From Marinicauda salina (GTDB lineage: Bacteria > Pseudomonadota > Alphaproteobacteria > Caulobacterales > Maricaulaceae): a stretch of 64,000 nt of DNA. The DNA is taken from NCBI RefSeq assembly GCF_003122085.1, contig NZ_QEXV01000001.1, positions 1 through 64,000 on the forward strand, given 5' to 3'. Each line of letters begins with the position of its first letter. The stretch's first letter is position 1. The position numbers were made by a program, and so were the translations under genes. Positions 9,580 to 21,178 of this stretch are shown in pieces. The notes below the pieces were generated by a model, which did no database searches, was not told where the DNA came from, and saw only the letters and a program-made list of their open reading frames with translations.

Positions 9580-9912
9580 TCAACCGCGCCCGAAACCGTA
9601 GGCCCGCTCGACGCGGGCGACCCGAAGCTCGTAGGCCGCGTAGAAACGACGACGCCCGGCCTCGCGGACGGCGGCGTGCTCGGCGTGATCGCGCCAGCGG
9701 GCGATCGCGGCCTCATCCTTCCAGTAGGACACCGTCATCCCGAGACCCGTGGAGTCCCGCACGCTCTCCATGCCGAGAAAGCCGGGCATGTCCTGCGCCA
9801 GCGCCGCCATCCGGTCGGCCGCCCGGGCGTATTCGCGATCGTCGCCCGCGCCGCGCACCGACGTGAAGATCACCGCGTAGTAGGGCGGCTCCGGCGTGCT
9901 TGCGAGCGTCAT
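9580..9912 (-). CDS. Antibiotic biosynthesis monooxygenase (ABM) fold protein
   Basis: This 110-residue protein belongs to the ABM dimeric alpha/beta-barrel family. The features are PYYAVIFTSVRG near the N-terminus, the MPGFLGMESVRD strand-turn around residue 45 and SYWKDEAAIARWRDHAEHAAVRE around 62-85, including the W-x-x-H pattern typical of the family. Members are quinol monooxygenases, haem-degrading enzymes or proteins of unknown role, so no substrate is assigned. AAGGAG lies upstream of its ATG. It starts 15 bp after the ABC ATPase gene ends and is probably its operon partner, without an obvious functional link. Confidence 0.82.
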   Translation of the reverse strand: MTLASTPEPPYYAVIFTSVRGAGDDREYARAADRMAALAQDMPGFLGMESVRDSTGLGMTVSYWKDEAAIARWRDHAEHAAVREAGRRRFYAAYELRVARVERAYGFGRG

Positions 9913-9927
9913 CGCGACTCCTTCGCG

Positions 9928-11799
9928 CTAGGCCGGCGCCTCCTCGTCGAGCACGGCCTCGATCGGATCGTGCTCGGCGACCCAGTGATCCGGCGCGACC
10001 TCGATCAGTTCGGGCCGGTACTGCTCGGCGTCGGGATCGTCGATCACCTTCGATTTGAGGAAACGCAGGGGCGCCCGGCTGTCGAGCGGGCTCGGCAGGT
10101 CGCCGACGAGCTTGATCCGCTCGCGCGTCTTCTCCACCGCCGGGTCGGGAATCGGCACCGCCGAGATCAGCGCCTTCGTGTAGGGATGGCGCGCGTCGGC
10201 GTAGATCGCGTCACGATCGGCCAGCTCCACCACCTGGCCCAGGTACAGAACCATCACCCGGTGCGCGATCTCGCGCACGACCGACAGGTCGTGGGAGATG
10301 AAGATCATCGACAGGCCGAAATCCTTTTGCAGGCCGATCAGCAGGTCGATGATCTGGGCCTGGATGGAGACGTCGAGCGCGGACACCGCCTCGTCGCAGA
10401 TCACCAGCTTCGGTCTCAGGATCATCGCCCGCGCGATGCCGACGCGCTGGTTCTGCCCGCCCGACAGCTCGTGCGGGTAGCGGTTGATCATGTCGGGATC
10501 GAGCCCCACGCGCTCCATCATCGCGCGCACCTCGGCCTCGCGCTCCTTCGAACTCATCGCCTTGCGGAAGGTGAGCATCGGCTCGGCGATCGAGGCGCCG
10601 ATCGTCATGCGCGGGTCGAGCGAGGCGAGCGGATCCTGGAAGACGATCTGGAGATCCTCCCGGGCGGCGCGCATCTGCCGCGGCCCGAGCGAGAGGAGGT
10701 CCTTGCCGATCCACGACACCGCGCCGGCGCTCGCCGGAACGAGGCGGAGCACGGCGCGGGCGAGCGTCGACTTGCCGCAACCGGACTCGCCCACCACGCC
10801 CAGCGTCTCGCCGGCGCGCAGCTCGAAGCTCACTCCGTCGACGGCCTTGAGCGGCTTGGTCTTCGGGAACAGCCCGCCGCCCACCTTGACCGGGAACCAG
10901 ACCTTCACCCCGTCGGCGTCGAGCAGCGTCTCGGCCTCGGCCGAGGGCCGCGCGAGCAGATCGGGATGGCCCGGCCGGTCGGTGCGGTCGATGCGCGGCA
11001 TCGCGTCGAGCAGCATGCGCGTATAGTCGTGGCCCGGGCGCGCGAAGATGTCGTGCACCTCGCCGCTCTCGACATACTCGCCGTAGCGCATCACCTGGAC
11101 GCGGTCGGCCATGCGCGCGACGACGCCCATGTCATGGGTGATCAGCGCGATCGCCGCGCCGGTCTCGTCCTTGAGCTCGTCCATGATGTCGAGCACCTGG
11201 GCCTGGACGGTGACGTCGAGCGCGGTGGTGGGCTCGTCGGCGATCAGCAGGTCGGGCTCGCAGAGCATCGACATCGCGATCATCACGCGTTGGCGCATGC
11301 CGCCCGACAGCTCGTGGGGATACTGCTTGAGGCGGCGCCTGGCCTCGGGGATGCGCACGCGCTCGAGCCAGTCGACGCAGCGCTTCTCGGCGGCCTCGCC
11401 GCGCAGGCCGAGATGCACGCCGAGCACCTCCTTGAGCTGATCGCCGACACGCATGTGCGGCGTCAGCGAGGTCAGCGGATCCTGGAAGATCATCGTCATC
11501 GACTTGCCGCGCACGCGATTGAGCTTCGCGGGCGACAGGTTGAGAATCTCGGTTCCGGAATAGCGGATCGAACCCGTCGCGGTTCCGTTCGACGCGAGCA
11601 GGCCCATAGCGGCCAGGAAGGTCTGGCTCTTGCCGGAGCCGCTTTCGCCGACCACGGCGAGACACTCGCCGGGACGGATATCGAGATCGATCCCGCGGAC
11701 GGCGTGGACTTCGCCGTCGGGGGTGTCGAAACGGACGTGGAGATCCTTCGCCTCGAGAATGGGCGCGGCGGCGTTCGTCAAGCTGACGGCTCCCCTCAC
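9928..11799 (-). CDS. Double-ATPase peptide ABC transporter protein (DppDF/YejF type)
   Basis: One chain carries two oligopeptide-transporter ATPase domains. Domain 1 has Walker [10 protein letters not shown], signature LSGGMRQRV and Walker [14 protein letters not shown]. Domain 2 has [18 protein letters not shown] and [13 protein letters not shown], and the C-terminal oligopeptide [12 protein letters not shown] segment follows. It would power uptake of peptides or similar solutes. No permease or binding-protein gene is nearby, so it is an orphan here. I prefer the GTG at 11799 (623 residues), which has GAGG four bases upstream; an in-frame ATG at 11838 has no ribosome site. Position 11799 is not certain. 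Confidence 0.88.
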   Translation of the reverse strand: MRGAVSLTNAAAPILEAKDLHVRFDTPDGEVHAVRGIDLDIRPGECLAVVGESGSGKSQTFLAAMGLLASNGTATGSIRYSGTEILNLSPAKLNRVRGKSMTMIFQDPLTSLTPHMRVGDQLKEVLGVHLGLRGEAAEKRCVDWLERVRIPEARRRLKQYPHELSGGMRQRVMIAMSMLCEPDLLIADEPTTALDVTVQAQVLDIMDELKDETGAAIALITHDMGVVARMADRVQVMRYGEYVESGEVHDIFARPGHDYTRMLLDAMPRIDRTDRPGHPDLLARPSAEAETLLDADGVKVWFPVKVGGGLFPKTKPLKAVDGVSFELRAGETLGVVGESGCGKSTLARAVLRLVPASAGAVSWIGKDLLSLGPRQMRAAREDLQIVFQDPLASLDPRMTIGASIAEPMLTFRKAMSSKEREAEVRAMMERVGLDPDMINRYPHELSGGQNQRVGIARAMILRPKLVICDEAVSALDVSIQAQIIDLLIGLQKDFGLSMIFISHDLSVVREIAHRVMVLYLGQVVELADRDAIYADARHPYTKALISAVPIPDPAVEKTRERIKLVGDLPSPLDSRAPLRFLKSKVIDDPDAEQYRPELIEVAPDHWVAEHDPIEAVLDEEAPA

Positions 11800-11910
11800 A
11801 TGGCCTCGCCGGCGCACAATAGCCCCTGTTCGCCGCATGGCCAGAGCACAGGGCGCCTGTCCGCGCTATGCTGTGCAGCACGCGAATCAGCACGGAGCCG
11901 ACCCGGCTCG

Positions 11911-14514
<2,604 letters not shown>

Positions 14515-15327
14515 CGCCGCTTGCGGGACATGATCCACAGTCGCCGCAGCCGGATCACGAGCAGGGTCAGCCCCGCCAGCACGACGACCACGGCGAGGAT
14601 GCCTGCTCCCTGAAGGAGCGGGTGGTTGAAGTCCTCGCGGGCGTCGTAATCCATGATGTGGAGCATCCAGACGAAGTCGAAGACGCGCCACATGTCGTTG
14701 CGGCGTGCGGTCACCGCGCCGGTCTCGCTGGAGACGTAGAGCCGCGTGCCCTCGCCGTCGGCGAAGCTCACCCGCCAGGCCGGGCCGGCGCGGCGATACT
14801 CCCAGCTCGGCTCGGCGAAGAATTCGACCGCTTCGACGGGAGCGTCGCCGGCGAAGTTCGCGCGCGCCGCGGCGACGGCCTGCTCGGCGTCGAGCGGGCT
14901 CAAGCGCTCGCCGCTCGCGGCGTCGACGAGGATATCGCCCGCCGGCGTCTCGAACAGCCAGGCCGGCTGGTCGATCCAGGTGTGCAGAGTCGCCGAGGAG
15001 ACGGCGTCGACGCCGGCTGCCGCAGCCGCCTCGGCCGGCGCGAGCACGTCCAGCTCCAGGGCGGGCGGGGCCTGAAGCGGGATGGTGTGCTCGGCGCGCA
15101 CCGTCTCGATCGGCAGAAGGCTCATGGTCAGGCCGCCGGCGACCCAGAGCGCGATCTGGATCCCGATGATCAGCGCCAGCCATTTGTGGATGCGCACCAC
15201 CCAGCGCGTGAACGCCATCTCAGCCTCTCCCCGGTCGATTTCGGCCGCCGCCCCCGCGCGGCGCGGCGCGGACGCTCCCCCGTGCGCCGCGGAAGGTCAA
15301 GGCGCAACCCGCCAAAAGACCCGCGGT

Positions 15328-16737
15328 TCAGTGGTCGCCGTGATCCATTCCGCCATGATCCATCCCGCCGTGATCCATCCCGCCATGACCGCGCGCCGGC
15401 GCGGCGCCCGGATCGATCCCGTCGCGGCGAAGCTCTTCAGACGTCGCGGGCCGCGCCTGGGTTCCCGCGGGCGCCTCGTACCAGCCCGGATCGCCGCCGC
15501 CGGCGGGCAGACGCTCGCGCACCTTCAGGATGGTGAACATGCCGCCCATGGTGATGTAGTCGTGCGGGCCGCGGGCGCCGACCATCGGGATCGAGTTCTC
15601 CGGGACGTCCATGTGGCCCATCTCGACATGGGCGCCCATCTCGCCCATCCCGTCCGTCCCCATCGTCATGTAGTCGGGCAGCACGGCGCGGACGGCGCGG
15701 TTCAGCCGCTGCGCGTCGGCGCCGATCATGTTCGGGAAGTCGTGGCCCATCTGGTTCATCACGTGATGGGTCATGTGGCAGTGCATCGCCCAGTCGCCGG
15801 GATTGTCGGCGACGAACTCGACCGTGCGAGTCGCGCCCACCGGCACCAGCGTCGTCGTCTCCGGACGCTGCGCGCTCTCGGGAATGTCGCCGCCGTCGGT
15901 GGCGGTTTCGCGGAAGGCGTAGCCGTGCAGATGGATCGGGTGGTGGTCCATCGCCGAGAGATTGCCCAGCCGGATGCGCACGCGCTCGCCAAGCTCGGCG
16001 GTCAGCGGATCGGTGCCCGGATAGGCCTTCGCGTTCATGGTGAGGACATTGAAGTCCGTCATCTCGTTGGGATCGGGCCGCGACGCGCCGGGCTCGATCT
16101 TCCAGGTCGACAGCATGATCGCGTAGTCGCGGTCGGGCGGCGGCGTGCGCGGATGACGGGGATGCACGACGAGCATGCCCATCATCCCCATCGCCTGCTG
16201 GGTCATCTCGTCGTGATGGGAGTGGTACATGAACGTGCCGTGCTGGCGGAACGTCCATTCGTAGACATAAGTCTCGCCGGTTCGGATGGCGCGCTGCGAC
16301 AGCCCGCCGACGCCGTCCATGCCCGAGGGCAGGATCACGCCGTGCCAGTGCACCGTCGTCGGCGCGGCGAGCCGGTTGGTGACGTAGATGCGCACCCGGT
16401 CGCCCTCGACGGCCTCGATGGTCGGGCCGTGCACGCGGCCGTTATACCCCCAGCACGTCGCTGTCAGGCCCGGCGCGAACGCGTGCTCCACCTCCTCGGC
16501 GATCAGGTGGAAGACCTTCACCCCGTCGACGATGCGATGGGGCAGCGTCGCGCCGTTGGGCGTCGTCACCGGCGTGTAGTCGCGGCCCGGACGGCCCGGC
16601 GCGACGCGTTCGCCGTCGGACATGGTGCGCGAATAGGTTGTCCCGCCAGATTGCGCGAACGCGGCCGAGGAGACGAGCGGGGCGGCGGCGAGGCCGCCGG
16701 CCCCGGCGAGCAGGGCGTGTCGCCGCGAAAGCTTCAT
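15328..16737 (-). CDS. Tat-exported multicopper oxidase with His/Met-rich tail
   Basis: This 469-residue oxidase is probably periplasmic and may oxidise Cu(I). The Tat signal is SRRHALLAG at residues 4-12. All four copper motifs are present: TVHWHG near residue 130, MYHSHH near 166, HPIHLHGYAF near 265 and HCHMTHHVMNQM near 318. The polypeptide ends in three MDHGG-type units and a final DHGDH, a likely copper-binding tail. The ATG overlaps the stop codon of the TolC-type gene by one base (TGATG), so translation is coupled. It resembles CopA/laccase-type oxidases, but I do not assign a symbol. Confidence 0.92.
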   Translation of the reverse strand: MKLSRRHALLAGAGGLAAAPLVSSAAFAQSGGTTYSRTMSDGERVAPGRPGRDYTPVTTPNGATLPHRIVDGVKVFHLIAEEVEHAFAPGLTATCWGYNGRVHGPTIEAVEGDRVRIYVTNRLAAPTTVHWHGVILPSGMDGVGGLSQRAIRTGETYVYEWTFRQHGTFMYHSHHDEMTQQAMGMMGMLVVHPRHPRTPPPDRDYAIMLSTWKIEPGASRPDPNEMTDFNVLTMNAKAYPGTDPLTAELGERVRIRLGNLSAMDHHPIHLHGYAFRETATDGGDIPESAQRPETTTLVPVGATRTVEFVADNPGDWAMHCHMTHHVMNQMGHDFPNMIGADAQRLNRAVRAVLPDYMTMGTDGMGEMGAHVEMGHMDVPENSIPMVGARGPHDYITMGGMFTILKVRERLPAGGGDPGWYEAPAGTQARPATSEELRRDGIDPGAAPARGHGGMDHGGMDHGGMDHGDH

Positions 16738-18110
16738 CAGTGATCTCCTCCGCCGGAGCGGCCGGCGCCCATGTCCGGACCGGCGCCGGCGCCGTCCATG
16801 ACGACCGCGGTTCCGCCGGCGCGCATCTGCTCCATGCGGATGCGCGCGCGGTGATGGCGCTCGAGCGCGGCGACGTAGGACTCGCCCGCCGCGGCGCGGG
16901 TCTCGAACGCGGCGATCAGGTCGAACACGCCGCGCTGCATGGCGTTGTACTGGCGCGTCACGCCGCGCATGACGGCCTCGCTGGTGGGCAGGACCTCGTC
17001 GCGGACATAGGACGCCTGCTCGGCGGCCAGCGCGGCTTCCTCGGCGGCGACCGTCGCGGCGGCGCGGGTCTCGAGGCTCATCTGCGCGAGCCGATCGAGC
17101 GCCTGATCGGCGCGAATGCGCGCCGCATCGCGCTCGGCGCGGCCCCAGTTGAAGATCGGGATCTCGGCCTCGAGGACCGGGCCCTCGGCCCATTCGCCCT
17201 CCTCGCGCTCGATCATCACGCCCAGCGCGGCGTGATCGAGCAGGCTCTCGACATTCGCGAGATTGGCCGCCTTCGCCTCGGCTTCCGCCCGGGCGCGGGC
17301 GGCGGCCAGCGGCAGCGAGGCCTCCAGCGCCGCGTCTACGGCGCCATCGCGGATCGCGGCGGCGCCGGCCTCCGGCAGCCTATCCGGCAGCATCAGCGGG
17401 TCGCCCGGGTCGAGACCGAGGCGGGCGCGCAGGCGCTGCTCGGCGGCGCGTGCGGCGATCCCGGCGTTCTCGGCGTCGAGCCGGGCGCGCTGGGCGAGCG
17501 CGCGTTCGCGGTCGACGTCGACGGCGGGGATATTGCCCGCCGCGCGCAGCTCTTCGGCGGCGACCAGCGCGGCCTCGGCGGCTCGGCGGATGGAACGGGC
17601 GAGTTCGGCGCGCTGGCGCGCCGCGACGGCTTCGACCCAGGCGATGCGGGTCTCGGCGGCGAAGTCGATCACCGCCAGCACCGCATCCGACCGCGCCGCA
17701 TCGTAGCGGTCGCGCGCCTCGGCGCGTCGTGCGGGCAGAGCCAGCAGCCCGAGCACCGGCGCGGTGAAGTCCAGATCGATCATGTCCGGCTCGCCGGACT
17801 CGGGAATGAGGCTGCCGTGGAAGGCGATGTTCGGGGGCAGGCCGGCCTCGATCCAGGCGGCGCGGGCGAGCCCCGCCTCGGCGAGATCGGCGCGCAGGCC
17901 GCGATTGCGCGCCAGCGCGATCGACACGGCGTCGGCCTGATCGAGCGGCTCATCGAGGCGCGCCGCGATCGCGGCGTCTTCGGCGGGCGCGGCCCCGGCC
18001 CGCGTCCCGACTTCGGCGAAGAGCTCGGCGCGTTCGGCGGTCATATCGACGCCGGCGCAGGCGGACAGCGCGAGCGCGGCGGCGAAGGCGAGGACGTGGT
18101 TGCGTGACAT
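16737..18110 (-). CDS. TolC-type outer-membrane efflux lipoprotein
   Basis: A 457-residue outer-membrane-factor-like protein with lipobox LSAC (Cys near residue 17) and long Ala/Glu-rich helices typical of the two-repeat OEP family. Examples are LAEAGLARAAWIEAGLPPN near residue 80 and VLEAEIPIFNWGRAERDAARI near 315. The first gene of copper locus 1, it is divergent from csoR and co-translated with the multicopper oxidase. It would normally pair with RND and periplasmic adaptor proteins, but none is encoded here. The chosen ATG at 18108-18110 gives a proper lipoprotein signal. It has no Shine-Dalgarno, consistent with a leaderless transcript from the promoter at 18121-18144. Confidence 0.83.
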   Translation of the reverse strand: MSRNHVLAFAAALALSACAGVDMTAERAELFAEVGTRAGAAPAEDAAIAARLDEPLDQADAVSIALARNRGLRADLAEAGLARAAWIEAGLPPNIAFHGSLIPESGEPDMIDLDFTAPVLGLLALPARRAEARDRYDAARSDAVLAVIDFAAETRIAWVEAVAARQRAELARSIRRAAEAALVAAEELRAAGNIPAVDVDRERALAQRARLDAENAGIAARAAEQRLRARLGLDPGDPLMLPDRLPEAGAAAIRDGAVDAALEASLPLAAARARAEAEAKAANLANVESLLDHAALGVMIEREEGEWAEGPVLEAEIPIFNWGRAERDAARIRADQALDRLAQMSLETRAAATVAAEEAALAAEQASYVRDEVLPTSEAVMRGVTRQYNAMQRGVFDLIAAFETRAAAGESYVAALERHHRARIRMEQMRAGGTAVVMDGAGAGPDMGAGRSGGGDH

Positions 18111-18128
18111 AAACGACGCGGATACCAT
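18100..18128 (+). promoter_or_regulatory. csoR promoter, predicted leaderless
   Basis: A TTGCGT -35 element (18100-18105), a 17-bp spacer and a TACCAT -10 element (18123-18128) point to a transcript start at about 18135-18136. That is exactly the csoR ATG. The copper operator overlaps the -10. On the other strand TTGCGA, 18 bp and TATCCG give a mirror-image promoter for the TolC-type gene, with its start near the ATG at 18110. Both genes lack Shine-Dalgarno sequences. The boxes are read by eye. Confidence 0.5.
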
Positions 18129-18144
18129 GCCCCCCATGGGTATC
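18121..18144. promoter_or_regulatory. CsoR-type operator
   Basis: GATACC and GGTATC (18121-18126 and 18139-18144) form a 24-bp inverted repeat around a C-rich 12-bp centre. This matches the GC-centred ATACC/GGTAT style of CsoR/FrmR-family operators. It overlaps the -10 regions of both divergent promoters, so CsoR would repress itself and the efflux/oxidase genes together. A related palindrome lies before copA at 45593-45609. Confidence 0.72.
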
Positions 18145-18444
18145 GCAACCGAACAGGACGCGCCGCACGAGACCGCGAAGCACAAGGCGACGCTCGATCG
18201 GCTCAAGCGGATCGAAGGCCAGGTGCGCGGCGTCTCGGCCATGGTCGCCGAGGACCGTTACTGCATCGACATCCTCACCCAGCTCTCGGCGATCAAGTCG
18301 GCGCTCGCCTCGGTGGAGCGCGAAGTCCTCAAGAACCACGCCCGTCACTGCCTCGAATCCGCGATCGCCTCGGGCGACCCGGCCGATCAGCGCGAGAAGT
18401 TCGAGGAGCTCGTGGCGCTCCTGTCCAAACACTACAAGCTGTAG
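18136..18444 (+). CDS. csoR: Copper-sensing transcriptional repressor
   Basis: CsoR represses copper genes and leaves DNA when it binds Cu(I). The 102-residue all-helical protein carries the KATLDRLKRIEGQVRGV DNA-contact helix. It has the exact Cys-x24-His-x3-Cys spacing of Cu(I) sensors (Cys in DRYCIDIL, His and Cys in KNHARHC), which separates it from RcnR, FrmR and CstR. I chose the ATG at 18136. An upstream TTG and another ATG are in frame, but the operator covers that stretch and no ribosome site precedes any of them. The gene converges with valS after 7 bp. Confidence 0.9.
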   Translation: MGIATEQDAPHETAKHKATLDRLKRIEGQVRGVSAMVAEDRYCIDILTQLSAIKSALASVEREVLKNHARHCLESAIASGDPADQREKFEELVALLSKHYKL

Positions 18445-18451
18445 CCGCGCC

Positions 18452-21028
18452 TCAGTCGGCGGCTTCGGCCGGGGCCATCTCCAGGGCGACGGTGAAGCGC
18501 TCGTCCGGCGAGGCCGCCTTCGGCGCGTCCGCGGGCGCGTCGCCTGCTGCGACCGCCTCGGCGGTGGTGACCGCCTTGAGGTCCTCTGTCGTGTCGCCGA
18601 TCACGGCCTCCAGCCCGGACTCGGCGCCGGAGACGGTGAGCGTCGTCACCGGCGCGCGCATCGAGACCTGCAGTTCCGACTTCACCTTGCGCGCCGCGGC
18701 CAGGATGGCGACGAAGGCGTCGCCCTCGTCGCGGAAGACGCCCGCCTCGGCCTGGTCGTCGGCCTTCGGCCAGCTTCCCCGCGCGTGGACGGTCGGCGCG
18801 GCTTCGTCCTCGGAGCCGTGCAGAAGCTCGTGGAGCGTGTCGGTGACATAGGGCGTGAACGGCGCGTAGAGCCGGATCAGGATGTCGCTGGCGTGGAACA
18901 GCGTGTGCAGCGCCGAGCGCTGGCCGTCATCGGGCGCGCCCTCGAAGCGCGTGCGCCGCTTAACGATCTCCAGATAGTTGTCGCAATAGGTCCGCCAGAA
19001 GAAGTCCTCGGTCGCGCGCAGCGCCTGGGCGTACTCGTAGGTCTCGAACGCCTCGGTCGCCTTCGCGACGGTCTCGGAAAGCCGGCCGAGCAGCCACTGG
19101 TCGAGCGGATGGGAGATCGCGCCCGAGGCGATGTCGGCGGCGGGCGAGACCGGATCGATTTCGGCCTGTTCGAGCGCCATGTGGGCGAGCTTGACGGCGT
19201 TCCACAGCTTGGTGACCAGCCGCTTGCCCTGCTGCAGCGTGTTCGGCGAGGTGACCGTGTCGTGGCCGAGCCGCGACGTGCCCGTCCAATAGCGCACCGC
19301 GTCGACGCCGTACTCGTCGAGCAGCTTCACCGGATCGATGATGTTGCCTTTCGACTTCGACATCTTCGAGCCGTCGCTGGCCAGGCACCAGCCGGAGATC
19401 GCGATGTTGCGCCAGGGCACGTCCTGCTCGTGATGGAGCGCCTTGACGATGGTGTAGAACGCCCAGGTCCGGATGATGTCGTGGGCCTGCGGCCTCAGCG
19501 CCATCGGGAAGAGCCGCTTGTGGGCCTCGTAGTCCAGCGCGAGGTCTTCATTGATCGAGCGCGTGACCAGCTGCGGGCTCACCGACGAGGTCGCCCAGGT
19601 GTCCATGACGTCGCGCTCGGGCTCGACTTCGTCGGGGGCATAGCCCTTCGGCGCGTCCGCGGTCGGATCGACGGGCAGCTCGTCGGCCTCGGCGACGATG
19701 ATCTTGCCTTCCTCGCCCGGCCGCTTGGAGTACCAGACCGGCAGCGGCACGCCGAAATGGCGCTGGCGCGAGATCGCCCAGTCCCATTTCAGGCCCTCGA
19801 CCCAGCTCTCGAAGCGCTGGCGCATGTATTCCGGCCGCCACGTGATCTCGCGGCCCTTGGCGAGAATCTCGTCCTTGAAGTCGAGCGTGCGGATGAACCA
19901 TTGCGGCGTGACGATGATCTCGAGCGGCGCGCCGGACCGTTCGGCGACGGGCACGACCTGCTCGGTGACGTCCTGCTTCAGGATCAGCCCGCGCTCGGAC
20001 AGCATCTCCAGGATCGCGGCCTTGGCCTTTTCGGCCTTGAGCCCGGCGAGCGCGTCGACGGTCGCCCGCGCGCTCTCGGGATCGAGGCTCGGCCACTCGT
20101 CGGTCCCGATCGGAAGCGAGTCCTTCATCTTGCCGGCCTGGTCGATGACCAGACGGAGCGGCAGCTTGTGGGCGCGCCACCAGGCGATGTCCTGGACGTC
20201 GCCGAAGGTGCAGCACATCACCACGCCGGTGCCCTTCTCGGGATCGACGGCCTCGTCGCCGACGATCGGGACCGGCACGTTGTAGAGCGGCGTGATCGCG
20301 CGCTTGCCGATGAGCTCGGCCGCGCGGGGATGCTCGGGATGGATGATCAGCGCCCCGCACGCCCCGATCAGCTCGGGCCGCGTCGTGGCGATCACGGCGG
20401 GCTCGCCGCCGCCCTCAATCTCGAACGGGATCTGGTTGAGCTTGCCCTCGCGCTCCTTCTCCTCGACCTCGGCCTGGGCGATCGCCGTCCGGTCGGCGGG
20501 ATCCCACAGCGTCGGCTCGAGCCGGCGCTCGAGCAGGCCCTTCCGGTAGAGATCCAGGAAGGACATCTGCGAGACCTGCCGGCTCTCGTCGGAGATGGTC
20601 TGGTATTCGCGGCTCCAGTCGACGCTGAGCGCCAGCCGCGAGAACAGGTCGCGGAACTGCTGCTCGTAGGGCGGGATGACCTCGCGGCAGAGATCGACGA
20701 ATTCCTCGCGCGCCATCGTCCCGCCGCGGACCTTCTTGACCTTCTCGACCAGGCGCTCGGTCGGCAGGCCGTTGTCGTCCCAGCCGATCGGGTAGAGCAC
20801 GTTGCGCCCGCTCATCCGGAAATAGCGCGCGATGATGTCGGCCTGGGTGTAGGAATAGACATGGCCGACATGCAGCGAGCCCGACACGGTCGGCGGCGGC
20901 GTGTCGATGACGTAATCGGACTCCGCCGGCTGGGCGGGATCCCACTTGAAGGCCTCGTCGTCGGCCCATCGGCGCCGGCAGTCGGCCTCGGCCTCCTGCG
21001 GCTTGTACTTCTTCGGAAACGGTTTCAT
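18452..21028 (-). CDS. valS: Valyl-tRNA synthetase
   Basis: This class I synthetase charges tRNA-Val and edits mischarged Thr. The 858-residue protein shows the HIGH-type motif HVGHVY near residue 55, the PIGWDDNGLPTE segment, the CP1 editing domain (about 200-370) and KMSKS in SKMSKSKGN near residue 558. It is shorter than the roughly 950-residue E. coli form and has no long C-terminal coiled coil, like many ValS proteins of this smaller class. The ATG is preceded by a 150-bp divergent region shared with the site-2 protease gene. Confidence 0.96.
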   Translation of the reverse strand: MKPFPKKYKPQEAEADCRRRWADDEAFKWDPAQPAESDYVIDTPPPTVSGSLHVGHVYSYTQADIIARYFRMSGRNVLYPIGWDDNGLPTERLVEKVKKVRGGTMAREEFVDLCREVIPPYEQQFRDLFSRLALSVDWSREYQTISDESRQVSQMSFLDLYRKGLLERRLEPTLWDPADRTAIAQAEVEEKEREGKLNQIPFEIEGGGEPAVIATTRPELIGACGALIIHPEHPRAAELIGKRAITPLYNVPVPIVGDEAVDPEKGTGVVMCCTFGDVQDIAWWRAHKLPLRLVIDQAGKMKDSLPIGTDEWPSLDPESARATVDALAGLKAEKAKAAILEMLSERGLILKQDVTEQVVPVAERSGAPLEIIVTPQWFIRTLDFKDEILAKGREITWRPEYMRQRFESWVEGLKWDWAISRQRHFGVPLPVWYSKRPGEEGKIIVAEADELPVDPTADAPKGYAPDEVEPERDVMDTWATSSVSPQLVTRSINEDLALDYEAHKRLFPMALRPQAHDIIRTWAFYTIVKALHHEQDVPWRNIAISGWCLASDGSKMSKSKGNIIDPVKLLDEYGVDAVRYWTGTSRLGHDTVTSPNTLQQGKRLVTKLWNAVKLAHMALEQAEIDPVSPAADIASGAISHPLDQWLLGRLSETVAKATEAFETYEYAQALRATEDFFWRTYCDNYLEIVKRRTRFEGAPDDGQRSALHTLFHASDILIRLYAPFTPYVTDTLHELLHGSEDEAAPTVHARGSWPKADDQAEAGVFRDEGDAFVAILAAARKVKSELQVSMRAPVTTLTVSGAESGLEAVIGDTTEDLKAVTTAEAVAAGDAPADAPKAASPDERFTVALEMAPAEAAD

Positions 21029-21178
21029 CGCCCGCGCTTGTCTCGTCTGGTCCGGCCTGGAACGGATCGCCGGTCTTAGACGATTTTTCGCAGGCGCAAA
21101 AGACGAGGCGCGGTTGCCAGCCGCGCCGTGTCGCGCTCAAGTCCTCCCGGGGTCTCAACCGCCTGAAAGGACCGTCGC

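Noticed and set aside
18100-18135. TTG start that would add 12 residues to CsoR
   Set aside because: The extra stretch is the promoter and operator region, and no ribosome site precedes the TTG. The CsoR family aligns from the later ATG.
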